Assembly: GCA_016290775.1 (NCBI GenBank)
Contig: JAEEVF010000016.1
Span: 1 to 46,177 of the forward strand
Direction of reading: 5' to 3'
Length of the DNA stretch: 46,177 bases
DNA from: Acetatifactor sp.
Lineage (GTDB): Bacteria; Bacillota; Clostridia; Lachnospirales; Lachnospiraceae
In this document: in pieces, positions 1-8,074 of the stretch
Layout: the number at the start of each line of letters is the position of its first letter
Position numbering within the stretch: the first letter of the stretch is position 1
Translations under genes and position numbers: made by a program
The notes under the pieces: generated by a model
The model's database searches: none
What the model was told of the DNA's origin: nothing
What the model saw: the letters and a program-made list of their open reading frames with translations, nothing else

Positions 1-1
1 G

Positions 2-556
2 AGAATAAAGGCAACCGTGGCATCCACCATGTATGATATGACCAGGGTGAACGCAAAAGGTTACTTTGACAGTGAGGACAGTGAAGAGGCACGTTATGAG
101 AAGAAGAAAGCTATGTGTGCTCAGAGGTTGGAGGATCTGAAATCGGGTGATTATAAGCTTGGCGGTGGAGTTGTCGATCCATTGCCTTCGGATGCACCTT
201 TCTTTGTTAAGGACTACTATGACTACTACAAGACTGACAGAGGATATCATAAGAGAAGCCTTAACTCTAATGGTGGATGGAACGTCATCGGGTGTGAGTC
301 TTTCATAAATCAGCCTATTCTTAAATACAGCAGTGAGATCAGAAGCGCAGTGCTGCTTATCCACGGAGAAAAGGCTCATTCGTGCTACTTCTCAAAGGAT
401 GCCTATGCTGATATGACAAAGGACAGCAAGTATGCGGATAACAAGGAGCTCATGATCATTCCTGAAGCCGTACACACTGATCTGTATGACGGCGGAGACA
501 AGGATTATATTCCGTTCGATAAAATAGAGAGTTTCATGAGCGAGCATCTTAAATAA
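2..556 (+). CDS. alpha/beta hydrolase, C-terminal part (cut by window edge)
   Basis: The frame is open from base 2 with no stop, so this is the last ~184 residues of a larger gene whose start lies outside the window. The sequence has the layout of the second half of a dienelactone-hydrolase/YcjY-like alpha/beta hydrolase: a YDMTRV stretch, a strand plus loop SAVLLIHGEKAHS, and a C-terminal AVHTDLYDG segment that would carry the catalytic histidine. The nucleophile serine elbow would be upstream and cannot be seen. No signal peptide can be judged. It ends 10 bases before the next gene, in the same direction, so the two may be co-transcribed. Substrate unknown; esterase-like activity is inferred from the fold only. 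Confidence 0.7.
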   Translation, partial: RIKATVASTMYDMTRVNAKGYFDSEDSEEARYEKKKAMCAQRLEDLKSGDYKLGGGVVDPLPSDAPFFVKDYYDYYKTDRGYHKRSLNSNGGWNVIGCESFINQPILKYSSEIRSAVLLIHGEKAHSCYFSKDAYADMTKDSKYADNKELMIIPEAVHTDLYDGGDKDYIPFDKIESFMSEHLK

Positions 557-566
557 AGGTGGATGA

Positions 567-1979
567 ATGAAAAGAGTAAAGAGTGTTATTTGCACGATCA
601 TGATGATGTTTGTGATCTCAGCGTGCGCAGGGAGAACGTCAAACGATAGTGCGGTTTCAATGAGCGGGCAGGAAGAGATTTCCAAAGAAACAGAAGAGAT
701 GACTATGACTGCTTCGCCGGGGAATGGCAGCGATGAAATGCCGGAACAGGAAGGATCAAAAGAAGAGGCGGTAGCTATGAATGAGTTATGCCTTTCGGTC
801 GGGGATAAAAGAATGTCTGTTGAATGGGAAGATAACGAGAGTGTGGATGCGCTCAAAGATCTTGCCGGATCCGGAATGAATATCAATATGTCCATGTATG
901 GGGGATTCGAACAGGTCGGAAGTATTGGTACTTCTCTTCCGCGAAATGACAGTCAGACGACTACGAGTCCGGGTGACATTGTACTTTATTCAGGAAACCA
1001 GATAGTCATCTTTTATGGTTCAAATTCCTGGGCATATACGAGGCTGGGAAAGATCACGGGACTTGATGAAAAAGAACTTGAAGATACTTTCGGAAACGGT
1101 GACGTTACGATCAGTTTAAGTGTCGGAGCACAAACAGCTTCAGAAGCGACGAAGTCTTTTGATTTTGCGGACAGAACAGTCATGCTTAACAGCGGATATG
1201 AAATGCCCATCATGGGGCTTGGAACTTATTCGCTTGACCATGACACCTGCGTGAATTCTGTGAAGACATTGCTGCAAAACGGAGGCAGACTGATAGACAC
1301 GGCATATATGTATGGGAATGAAGACGTCGTAGGGGAAGGCATACGTCAGGCGATGGAAGAGTACGGTATTTCCCGCGAAGAGATATTTGTGATTACAAAG
1401 ATATATCCGAGCCAGTTTGGTGATCCTGAAGCTGCTATAGACATGGCGCTTGAAAAACTTGATATCGGATACATCGACATGATGCTTTTGCACCACCCCG
1501 GGAATGGGGATGTGGAAGCATACAAGACGATGGAAAGATATGTGGAAGAGGGAAAGATTCGGTCTCTTGGTTTGTCGAACTGGTATGTGGAAGAGTTGAC
1601 GGATTTTCTGCCACAGATTACCATTACTCCGGCTCTTGTTCAAAATGAGATCCATCCATACTACCAGGAACAGGAAGTTGTTCCGTTCATTCAGGAGAAA
1701 GGTATTGTAGTTCAGTGCTGGTACCCTCTGGGAGGAAGAGGACATACATCAGAACTTCTCGGTGATGAGACTATAAAATCCATTGCAGAAGCTCACGGAG
1801 TATCATCTGCGCAGGTCATTTTGCGTTGGGATCTGCAAAGAGGCATTGTGGTCATACCGGGATCAGGAAATCCGGATCATATAAAAGAGAACCTCGATCT
1901 GTTCGGGTTTGAACTGACAGAAGATGAAATGGAGAAGATTTCGCTGCTGGATCGAGGCGAAAAGCATGACTGGTATTGA
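567..1979 (+). CDS. lipoprotein with cyclophilin-like domain fused to aldo-keto reductase
   Basis: 470 residues in three parts. Residues 1-20 are a lipoprotein signal peptide ending in a lipobox (VISAC), followed by a Ser/Glu/Met-rich linker to about 65. Residues ~70-185 resemble the bacterial cyclophilin-like fold family (LCLSVGD, MSMYGGFEQVG, GDIVLYSGNQIVIFYG). Residues ~205-470 are a complete aldo-keto reductase with the catalytic tetrad visible: Asp244 and Tyr249 in LIDTAYMYGN, Lys278 in VITKIYP, His309 in LLHHPG, plus the C-terminal NADPH-loop VIPGSGNPDHI. If the lipobox is used, the reductase would sit outside the membrane, away from cytosolic NAD(P)H, which is odd. A fusion of two neighbouring ancestral genes is a plausible origin. 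ATG 567 lies 3 bases after GGTGG. Confidence 0.8.
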   Translation: MKRVKSVICTIMMMFVISACAGRTSNDSAVSMSGQEEISKETEEMTMTASPGNGSDEMPEQEGSKEEAVAMNELCLSVGDKRMSVEWEDNESVDALKDLAGSGMNINMSMYGGFEQVGSIGTSLPRNDSQTTTSPGDIVLYSGNQIVIFYGSNSWAYTRLGKITGLDEKELEDTFGNGDVTISLSVGAQTASEATKSFDFADRTVMLNSGYEMPIMGLGTYSLDHDTCVNSVKTLLQNGGRLIDTAYMYGNEDVVGEGIRQAMEEYGISREEIFVITKIYPSQFGDPEAAIDMALEKLDIGYIDMMLLHHPGNGDVEAYKTMERYVEEGKIRSLGLSNWYVEELTDFLPQITITPALVQNEIHPYYQEQEVVPFIQEKGIVVQCWYPLGGRGHTSELLGDETIKSIAEAHGVSSAQVILRWDLQRGIVVIPGSGNPDHIKENLDLFGFELTEDEMEKISLLDRGEKHDWY

Positions 1980-2034
1980 CTGAATTATTTGATTCTTTAT
2001 TTGCGTAGCGTACTATTCTTTATTATACCGGAAG

Positions 2035-2922
2035 TTAAAGCGGGAAAGCCACTGCATCTTTGTACAGCTTCTGAAGTGTTTGTATAAATGCAGCAAGACT
2101 CTCGCGACTATCCGTTTTGTGGGTGCAGAGAACACAGTGAAAGCATTCCTTGCTGTCATAAGGGATCCACGCAAATTGTCCGCTGTGGTCGTTCAAGAAT
2201 CCGGGAGCAAGGCAGATGCCTTTGCCGGATGCAACATTCACAAGAGTAGAATCGTGATCGGGACTGTTAAAATATTCGATTTTTCCTGAGAAGATGAGCT
2301 TCTGCTGGACAGATCGTAAGGCGTTTGGAGATCCGCCGCCTACCATGAGGGTGCGTCCATGGATATCTTCATCCGTGATGACGTTCTTTTTCGCCAGTGG
2401 ATCGTTTTTATCGGCAATCAGATAGATTCCGGAGTCAAAGAGCTTGTGGACGTTGATCCCCGGGATATGTTTTGTCTGTTCTATAAGCGCAAAGAGGATG
2501 TCGGACTCATCCTTTAAAAAGCTTTCCACACCGTTATCGTACTGAAACAGAGGAGTAACCTGGACACCGGGTTGCTCCTTTTCAAATATGCGGATGGCCT
2601 CCGGCAGGAAGTATATGGCCTGTCTGACCATCATGGAAACGGTTATGTTGTCAGCATACCTGGCACTGAAATTCTGCCCCTGTTCTATGGCTCTTTTCAT
2701 ATCCTCGCGCATACCGGAAAGGTACGTTACAAACTGCTGACCGGCAGGAGTCAGTGCGGCTCCCTTGCCATTTCTCTCAAATATCTTGAAACCAACTTCA
2801 TCTTCCAACAGTTTTACCTGATAGGAAAAGGTGGGCTGGCTCACAAATGCGTTCTCTGCGGCGCGGCTGAAATTGAGCGTTCGTGCCAGTTCTATACAAT
2901 AATCGATCTGTTTGGTAGTCAT
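2035..2922 (-). CDS. LysR-family transcriptional regulator
   Basis: 295 residues, the normal LysR length. Residues 1-60 form the winged helix-turn-helix (TLNFSRAAENAFVSQPTFSY, then VKLLEDEVGFKIFERNGKG); residues ~90-290 form the periplasmic-binding-like effector domain. It is transcribed away from the flavodoxin gene, with a 123-bp gap that contains two dyads. LysR proteins usually control the divergent neighbour, so the flavodoxin and aldo-keto reductase genes are the likely targets. The effector cannot be named from sequence. Confidence 0.9.
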   Translation of the reverse strand: MTTKQIDYCIELARTLNFSRAAENAFVSQPTFSYQVKLLEDEVGFKIFERNGKGAALTPAGQQFVTYLSGMREDMKRAIEQGQNFSARYADNITVSMMVRQAIYFLPEAIRIFEKEQPGVQVTPLFQYDNGVESFLKDESDILFALIEQTKHIPGINVHKLFDSGIYLIADKNDPLAKKNVITDEDIHGRTLMVGGGSPNALRSVQQKLIFSGKIEYFNSPDHDSTLVNVASGKGICLAPGFLNDHSGQFAWIPYDSKECFHCVLCTHKTDSRESLAAFIQTLQKLYKDAVAFPL

Positions 2923-2946
2923 CGTGTAATCTCCTGAAAATCTGCT

Positions 2947-2993
2947 ATTTAATAATTAAATCAATTATAGGATATTTGAATTGGAAATTTCAA
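2947..2993. promoter_or_regulatory. candidate LysR operator region (two dyads)
   Basis: Between the LysR start and the flavodoxin start lie a perfect 15-bp palindrome ATTTAATAATTAAAT (2947-2961) and an 18-bp dyad TTGAA-N8-TTCAA (2976-2993). LysR sites are typically interrupted dyads of the T-N11-A type in divergent promoters, which fits the position. The region is AT-rich, so some symmetry is expected by chance. Confidence 0.5.
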
Positions 2994-3045
2994 GTGCTTT
3001 GTGCAATAATTTAATCAACGAAACAAATAAACGGAGGATAACACG

Positions 3046-3567
3046 ATGGCTAAAACACTGATCGCATTCTTTTCAAGAGCGGATGAGAACTACTTTGGCG
3101 GAGCAATGAGATACGTAAAGATCGGGAACACCGAGATCGTAGCAGGTTTTATGAAGGAACTGATTGATGCGGATACATATAAGATCGAGATGAAGGATCC
3201 TTATTCACCGGTCTACGTGACCTGTATCGATGAAGCAAAGAAAGATAAGCAGAATAATGCAAGACCCGAGCTTACCGGATACTTAGACAGTATCGATGAG
3301 TATGACACAATCGTTCTTGGTTACCCGAACTACTGGGGGACTTTCCCGATGGCAGTCGCAACTTTCCTGGAAAGATATGATTTCACCGGAAAGACCATCC
3401 TTCCACTTTGCACCAATGAAGGAAGCGGAATGGGATCCAGTGAGAGTGATATTAAAAAGTCTGCCAAAGGAGCAACAGTAAAGAACGGACTTGCGATCAC
3501 CGGTTCTAAAGCGGCAGATTCCAAGGATGCGGTAAAGAAATGGTTTGCAGCTAACAGGCTGATTTAA
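3046..3567 (+). CDS. flavodoxin-family protein
   Basis: 173 residues. The N-terminus MAKTLIAFFSRADEN is the first strand and FMN-phosphate loop of a flavodoxin, though with a longer-than-usual loop before GNTEIVAGFM. Later flavodoxin features are YDTIVLGYPNYWGTFPMAV (residues ~86-104) and LPLCTNEGSGMGSS (residues ~125-138). No signal peptide is visible, so it should be a cytosolic one-electron carrier or quinone-reductase-like flavoprotein. GGAGG sits 8-12 bases before the ATG. It lies between LysR and an aldo-keto reductase, a common redox arrangement in Clostridia (known context, not shown here to be functional). Confidence 0.85.
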   Translation: MAKTLIAFFSRADENYFGGAMRYVKIGNTEIVAGFMKELIDADTYKIEMKDPYSPVYVTCIDEAKKDKQNNARPELTGYLDSIDEYDTIVLGYPNYWGTFPMAVATFLERYDFTGKTILPLCTNEGSGMGSSESDIKKSAKGATVKNGLAITGSKAADSKDAVKKWFAANRLI

Positions 3568-3616
3568 ATTGACGAGTTCAAAGGCGTCAACCTATTAATG
3601 AATGGAGGATTGTGCG

Positions 3617-4459
3617 ATGGAACACGTAACACTTAATAACAAACTGGAATGTCCTGTGGTCGGGATCGGAACATTTATGCTTTCGCCTGTTGATGCAGAG
3701 AACAGTGTAAGAGAAGCGCTTAAGATGGGATATCGTCTCATTGATACTGCCAATGCATATGTAAACGAACGGGCAGTAGGAAGAGGCATGAAGGACAGCG
3801 GTGTAAAGAGAGAAGAGATCTTTCTTTCCACAAAGCTCTGGCCCAGTGAATATGAGAATCCGAATGCCGTAGATGAGACTTTGGAGCGCCTTGGGGTTGA
3901 CTACGTGGACCTTCTTTATATCCATCAGCCTGCCGGTAACTGGCTCGCAGGATACAGACAGCTTGAGAAGGCTTATAAGGAAGGCAAGGCTAAGAGCATC
4001 GGTATCTCAAATTTTGAAGGGAAGTATACCGAGGAGCTTGAAACAAAGTGGGACATCGTGCCTCAGTTTATTCAGGTAGAGGCGCATCCATATTTTACAC
4101 AGAAGGAACTGAGAAAAACGCTTGATAAGTATGACATCAAGCTTATGAGCTGGTATCCCTTGGGACACGGCGATAGGAGTCTTATAAATGAACCGGTATT
4201 TGCCGAGATTGGAAAGAAGTACGGAAAATCTCCCGCGCAGATCATTCTCCGCTGGCACACTCAGATGGGATTTGTGGTGATCCCCGGCAGCAAAACGAAA
4301 GACCATATCAAAGATAATCTCAACATTCTCGATTTTAAGCTGACGGACGAAGAGTTGGCTAAGATAGCGGAGCTTGATAAAAATGAGAGATATTATCACA
4401 GGACAGATGAGCAGCTTGTCCAGTTTGCAGGCTGGAGACCGACCTTTGAAAAGGCGTGA
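3617..4459 (+). CDS. aldo-keto reductase
   Basis: 280 residues from ATG 3617; an in-frame ATG at 3602 is rejected because the GGAGG (3604-3608) lies just after it and 8 bases before 3617. Tetrad motifs are present: RLIDTANAYVNE (Asp, Tyr), STKLWPSE (Lys) and LLYIHQPAG (His), with a C-terminal VIPGSKTKDHI cofactor loop. Cytosolic NADPH-dependent carbonyl/aldehyde reductase, 2,5-diketo-gluconate-reductase-like. It follows flavodoxin by 49 bases and is probably in the same transcript. It is a paralogue of the reductase domain at 567-1979. Confidence 0.88.
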   Translation: MEHVTLNNKLECPVVGIGTFMLSPVDAENSVREALKMGYRLIDTANAYVNERAVGRGMKDSGVKREEIFLSTKLWPSEYENPNAVDETLERLGVDYVDLLYIHQPAGNWLAGYRQLEKAYKEGKAKSIGISNFEGKYTEELETKWDIVPQFIQVEAHPYFTQKELRKTLDKYDIKLMSWYPLGHGDRSLINEPVFAEIGKKYGKSPAQIILRWHTQMGFVVIPGSKTKDHIKDNLNILDFKLTDEELAKIAELDKNERYYHRTDEQLVQFAGWRPTFEKA

Positions 4460-4494
4460 TATAAGAAGAACCCAAAACAGAAAGTAGTGATGAG

Positions 4495-4587
4495 ATGAAG
4501 GGATACGATTTTTCCGCATTTGAAAATGTAGAGATAACCGGAATTGATTTGGCATGCGCTTCTTCAGTACAAAATACAAAGAGATAA
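4495..4587 (+). CDS. 30-residue open frame, possibly a truncated gene start
   Basis: ATG 4495 to TAA 4585-4587 encodes MKGYDFSAFENVEITGIDLA plus ten more residues. It lies 35 bases after the aldo-keto reductase stop and ends 37 bases before a tandem terminator. No good ribosome site precedes it. The peptide reads like the N-terminus of a soluble protein, so it may be the remains of a third operon gene rather than a functional micropeptide. Low confidence. Confidence 0.25.
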   Translation: MKGYDFSAFENVEITGIDLACASSVQNTKR

Positions 4588-4624
4588 AAGTCGATATTTA
4601 TATATTTTAGGCGTTTTTTGGGGC

Positions 4625-4653
4625 CTCGCTGCTAAGATGCGGCGAGTTTTTTT
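4625..4653 (+). terminator. rho-independent terminator 1 of a tandem pair
   Basis: CTCGCTGC pairs with GCGGCGAG (one G-T wobble) around a 6-base loop and is followed by seven T. It ends the flavodoxin/aldo-keto reductase transcript. Confidence 0.85.
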
Positions 4654-4655
4654 CA

Positions 4656-4684
4656 GAATCCCTCATGGGATTCTTTATTTTTTA
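4656..4684 (+). terminator. rho-independent terminator 2 of a tandem pair
   Basis: GAATCCC, loop TCAT, GGGATTC, then a T-rich tract. It starts 3 bases after the first terminator's T run and insulates the MarR promoter immediately downstream. Confidence 0.75.
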
Positions 4685-4690
4685 AAATAA

Positions 4691-4722
4691 TAGTTGACAA
4701 ACGCAACTAATGCGAATATCAT
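4691..4722 (+). promoter_or_regulatory. sigma-70 promoter with MarR-like operator
   Basis: TTGACA (4694-4699), exactly 17 bases, then TATCAT (4717-4722). A dyad TAGTTG-N7-CAACTA (4691-4709) covers the -35 box. MarR proteins commonly repress their own promoters through such dyads, so autorepression of the downstream MarR operon is a reasonable inference. An AGGAGGG ribosome site follows at about 4731-4737. Confidence 0.75.
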
Positions 4723-4743
4723 CTAATAAAAGGAGGGAAGTGG

Positions 4744-5193
4744 ATGGACAAGGTAGAACAGTTTCGGGAGCATACAAGGGAATTGGAATGTCATCTGGAC
4801 AATATAAATCAGGCGGATTGCTGTCAATGTGGCGTCAGTAAGGCCGAGTGCTTTTTGATCGTAGAGATCGGGCGCAAACCAGGGATCAGCATTAAAGAGC
4901 TGGCCGGGATACTAAAGGTAGACAAGAGCGGAGTGAGCCGAAGTGTTGAGGAGCTGGTGAAAAAGGGCTGCGTGACAAGACAGCCATCGAAGACGGACAG
5001 ACGCTGCGTTGTGCTGAAGCTCACCGAGAGGGGAAGCGCCAGATTCGAAAGAATCGAGAAGGACATGTATATAGAGTTTCAAAAGGTTTTTTCAATGATC
5101 GAAAAGAGCGATCAGGACAAGGTCCTGGAGGCGCTGCGGATCTATAATGAAGCATGCAGAAAAGTGGAAGACAGGACAAAAGAGGATGAGTGA
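4744..5193 (+). CDS. MarR-family transcriptional regulator, Cys-rich N-terminus
   Basis: 149 residues. The winged helix spans ~45-110 (ISIKELAGILKVDKSGVSRS, then a wing with KTDRRCVVLKLTERG). Helix 1-2 carries a cysteine cluster ADCCQCGVSKAEC (residues ~24-36), which suggests thiol or metal/metalloid sensing; similar cysteine-bearing MarR proteins are known as redox or arsenic-type sensors, but the ligand here is unproven. It overlaps the next gene by 8 bases, so the two are translationally coupled. Confidence 0.88.
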   Translation: MDKVEQFREHTRELECHLDNINQADCCQCGVSKAECFLIVEIGRKPGISIKELAGILKVDKSGVSRSVEELVKKGCVTRQPSKTDRRCVVLKLTERGSARFERIEKDMYIEFQKVFSMIEKSDQDKVLEALRIYNEACRKVEDRTKEDE

Positions 5194-5644
5194 GAAGAAT
5201 AAACGAGACAGGGCATTAGAGATTTTTTCCGCCAAAATGCACTGTTCGCAGTCGGTGCTGGCGGCATTTTCAGAAGAATGCGGGATATCAAAAGAGCAGG
5301 CCTTCAGGCTTGGATCCTGCTTTGGAAGCGGGATGCGTAAGGGTGAGGTTTGCGGAGCGTGCACGGGAGCGCTTATGGTATTGGGGCTCCTTTATGGTGA
5401 GACGCACCTTGGGAATAGGGAAGAGCGCGAGCTTTCAAACCGCCTGAATGACCTTATGATGCGTCGTTTTAAGGAAGCCAACGGATCTTACAAATGCAAT
5501 GATCTTCTTGGATATGACATCTCAACGCCGGAGGGGGCGCAGAAGGTCAGGGAGAAAGGCTTATTTACGGAGTTTTGCCCTAAGATGGTTGCAAGCGCGG
5601 TGGATATTCTGGAAGATATCATGGAGGAGTTTCATGAGAAATAG
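5186..5644 (+). CDS. C_GCAxxG_C_C family redox protein
   Basis: 152 residues from ATG 5186, overlapping the MarR stop. Conserved cysteines of the family are visible: MHCSQSVLAAF, LGSCFGSGMRKGEVCGACTG (the CGACTG core of the C-GCAxxG-C-C signature), KCNDLLGYD and FCPKMV. Such small cysteine-rich proteins are thought to be electron-transfer or thiol-redox proteins, often next to regulators and oxidoreductases. No signal peptide. An AGGA lies 9 bases upstream of the chosen ATG. Coupling with the Cys-rich MarR protein suggests a shared redox or metal-stress role. Confidence 0.85.
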   Translation: MSEKNKRDRALEIFSAKMHCSQSVLAAFSEECGISKEQAFRLGSCFGSGMRKGEVCGACTGALMVLGLLYGETHLGNREERELSNRLNDLMMRRFKEANGSYKCNDLLGYDISTPEGAQKVREKGLFTEFCPKMVASAVDILEDIMEEFHEK

Positions 5645-5677
5645 ATTGATTTTGTCAGAGGGGCAGGTGAATGAATC

Positions 5678-6001
5678 ATGATCGTGGTGAATCTTTATTA
5701 TACTGGGGAAAAAGGAAATGCGCGGCGCTTTGCCGAAGAAATGGAGAGCAGCGGAACGGCGGATAAAATCCGTGCGGAGAAGGGGAACGTTCGATACGAA
5801 TATTTCTTTCCCATGAACGATCCGGAGACTGTTTTGCTGATAGATGCATGGGTGGATCAGGAAGCAATTGACGTGCATCATGCTTCGCCGATGATGCAGA
5901 CGATAGCGAACCTGCGAGAGAAATATGATCTGCACATGAGGGTAGAGCGGTTTGTTTCGGAAGAAATGCCGAAAGAGGACGCAGGATTTATACGAGCATA
6001 A
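5678..6001 (+). CDS. antibiotic-biosynthesis-monooxygenase (ABM) domain protein
   Basis: 107 residues, one ferredoxin-like alpha/beta ABM domain: MIVVNLYYTGEKGNARRFAE, RYEYFFPMNDPETVLLIDAW and a His-His pair in DVHHASPMMQTI. Such dimeric proteins are quinol monooxygenases, heme-degrading enzymes or small-molecule isomerases; which of these is not decidable here. AGGTGA precedes the ATG by 8 bases. It follows the C_GCAxxG gene by 33 bases and is probably the third gene of the MarR operon. Confidence 0.8.
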   Translation: MIVVNLYYTGEKGNARRFAEEMESSGTADKIRAEKGNVRYEYFFPMNDPETVLLIDAWVDQEAIDVHHASPMMQTIANLREKYDLHMRVERFVSEEMPKEDAGFIRA

Positions 6002-6051
6002 ACGAAAAGTCCTATGCATTGTTGGAAAGTTGCGAGTGATAGGGTTCATTT

Positions 6052-6708
6052 ATGAAGATAAAGATGATAGAAACTAACGGAATTACATATGTTGAGCCTG
6101 TTCCCGGAGCCACAAGTGAATGGTATTACGGCATGGATTATGAACACGGTGATCTTTATGAGGCCGAAGAGCTTTTTAACGGTGGTCATACCGTAAAAGG
6201 AAGAAAGCTTGTCCTTGTCCATTATCCGAATGGAGAGGTTTTCTTTCCGGTTCCGAAGACACAGGGGCATTATAGCGAGAAACCGGTATTCTTTGACGGC
6301 GGAATATATATGCTTGACGTGGATTTTCCGAATGGAGCGATCAGGATCATCAGATTCGACTGCAATGATCATCAGGTAAGCATTCACGCGGAGCTTCCGC
6401 TTTCATCGGTGAAGGATTGCTATAATCTGCAGCTGCATATCAGCCCACTTACGCTTTCGAGGCAGAGAGGCAATGAATTGGATATTGTTTGGCCGGAGAA
6501 GGTAAGCCTTTCAATGGAGGATCATGATTCCTTCTTTTTGCGGGATGGAGAGAAGCTGTTCTTTAACAGATGGTTTGAAGAAGGGGAAGGCGTGGATTAC
6601 AAGTACTGGGAGGAGACTATAGTTCGGGATCTTAACGGAAATGTAATCGAGACACTTCCCGGGGACGTAATGCAGATGCCAAATGGAGAAATGTGGCATT
6701 TGAAGTAG
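6052..6708 (+). CDS. conserved-type protein of unknown function
   Basis: 218 residues, acidic and rich in aromatic residues and beta-strand-forming stretches (for example SEWYYGMDYEHGDLYEAEEL and GEVFFPVPKTQGHY). No signal peptide, no membrane segment and no motif I recognise. The regular short beta segments with NG and DG turns suggest a beta-rich fold. An AGGG lies 7 bases before the ATG. It shares orientation with the preceding operon but is separated from it by 50 bases. Confidence 0.7.
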   Translation: MKIKMIETNGITYVEPVPGATSEWYYGMDYEHGDLYEAEELFNGGHTVKGRKLVLVHYPNGEVFFPVPKTQGHYSEKPVFFDGGIYMLDVDFPNGAIRIIRFDCNDHQVSIHAELPLSSVKDCYNLQLHISPLTLSRQRGNELDIVWPEKVSLSMEDHDSFFLRDGEKLFFNRWFEEGEGVDYKYWEETIVRDLNGNVIETLPGDVMQMPNGEMWHLK

Positions 6709-6782
6709 GGTCTTAAGGAGCAAAGACAAGGGAACTGCAGGTATTTTAGACACGCAAAGCGTGAGAAAGGAAGGTAAGGAGT

Positions 6783-6944
6783 ATGGGATTTTTTGACGAT
6801 GAGGCTGACGAGGAACTGGAGGATGAACTTGAGGAACGAACCGGATACAGCATATTTGAACTGGAACGGATGAGCAGGGCGGAGAGGAACCGCGTCATTG
6901 AAAGGGCCGGGCTTGATCCGGATGACTATGATGGATTGTTCTAG
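6783..6944 (+). CDS. small acidic protein (53 residues), unknown
   Basis: ATG 6783 to TAG 6942-6944, preceded by a clear AAGGAG five bases upstream. The first 20 residues are strongly acidic (DDEADEELEDELEE); then TGYSIFELERMSRAERNRVI looks helical, ending DPDDYDGLF. The strong ribosome site and protein-like composition argue for a real gene. Function not recognised. Confidence 0.6.
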   Translation: MGFFDDEADEELEDELEERTGYSIFELERMSRAERNRVIERAGLDPDDYDGLF

Positions 6945-7147
6945 GGGTGGGCGCCATAGATTGCTATTATCTGTATAAGGAGCCGCTCCTCGTTTTCATA
7001 TTGAAAAACAAGAAAAGAATGAAGAAGAATAGAAAAGAGAAGCGCATGTTTGAGGTGCCTAGGGGACGGGGTTAGTGGCCCATGAGGTGTTATCATTCGC
7101 ATGTTCATCAGAAATAAGAAGGAAGCAGAAAAATAGTCCTCGGAGTC

Positions 7148-8074
7148 ATGGAATATGTGCTGCCAGAGTATCGTCATCACGGAATAGCGCAGGGGCTATT
7201 TCGTGAGTTAGAGAAAACCTGCAAAGCAAATGGAATCAACGATCAGAGGTGGAAAATGGGAAAGATTCAATGTGTTTATGACAAGGATAATAACTATTTC
7301 TTTCATTTGATGTCCGTCGCTAAGGTGGGATATGACAATGCCTACGGGGAAAAGCACAAAGATAGCATGTCAGAAGAGGACGTGGCCACTTTAAGGAAGT
7401 ATGAGAAGGAACTGACGATGAAGGGCGGGGAATATAACGGGAAGCTCTTCTGGACTGGAATGTATGTCGGAAATGCAAAGGACGCCATCCATAAGATCCA
7501 AAGCGAGGGGGGATTTCCCGGGTTTGAAGCCTATCATGATGCCCTTTTGGAGATCTTTGGAATTTTCGTAAAGTATTATGACGATTATTGCAAAAGGATC
7601 TGGCCGGAAGAGGAAAAGCTCCTGGATCAAACTGCGAGGGAATGGCAGAGGAGGTTTGATGAGGAGGGGCTGGACGAGAAGGCAGAAAGGCTTGTAGGGA
7701 TCCGAAGTGAGACCATTTTCTTCGCTTCCCTGATCAGTTCCATCGGACATGGGGTGGAAGCGATCATATACGAGACGGAGGACGGCAATACGGTTGATCT
7801 CTTTAGCATCGACAGGGATTACAATTCCGCAAGAGCCTTGTTTTTGCATGAGTATATCATTACGCTGCTTGGAAAAAGGATTCCCTTCTCGCTGGAAGCC
7901 TATGATCGATACGAGGGCTTGGCGGAATATTATACCGAAGAATTGATCGGGAAAACCTATAATTTTACCGATATGGATCGATATATTGAGTTTTATCGCA
8001 GGAAAATGTCGGAAAAGGCATACGCGCCGGAGGAACTTTTTGAAATGGCAGCGGGCTTGGAGATTGAAATATGA
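7148..8074 (+). CDS. GNAT-fragment fused to a degenerate zincin-like domain
   Basis: 308 residues from ATG 7148. Residues 1-30 match the acetyl-CoA-binding core of a GNAT acetyltransferase (VLPEYRHHGIAQGLFRELEK). The frame stays open upstream to 7118 and reads IVLGV just before the ATG, as GNATs do, but the rest of that domain is missing on both sides. The remainder (~40-308) is another protein type, with FLHEYIITLL and YEGLAEYYTEE near the C-terminus. That is the layout of an HExxH...E zinc protease, but the second histidine is replaced, so the site looks inactive. No strong ribosome site is seen. The 203 bases upstream (6945-7147) hold only broken frames. Probably a chimeric or decaying gene. 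Confidence 0.55.
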   Translation: MEYVLPEYRHHGIAQGLFRELEKTCKANGINDQRWKMGKIQCVYDKDNNYFFHLMSVAKVGYDNAYGEKHKDSMSEEDVATLRKYEKELTMKGGEYNGKLFWTGMYVGNAKDAIHKIQSEGGFPGFEAYHDALLEIFGIFVKYYDDYCKRIWPEEEKLLDQTAREWQRRFDEEGLDEKAERLVGIRSETIFFASLISSIGHGVEAIIYETEDGNTVDLFSIDRDYNSARALFLHEYIITLLGKRIPFSLEAYDRYEGLAEYYTEELIGKTYNFTDMDRYIEFYRRKMSEKAYAPEELFEMAAGLEIEI

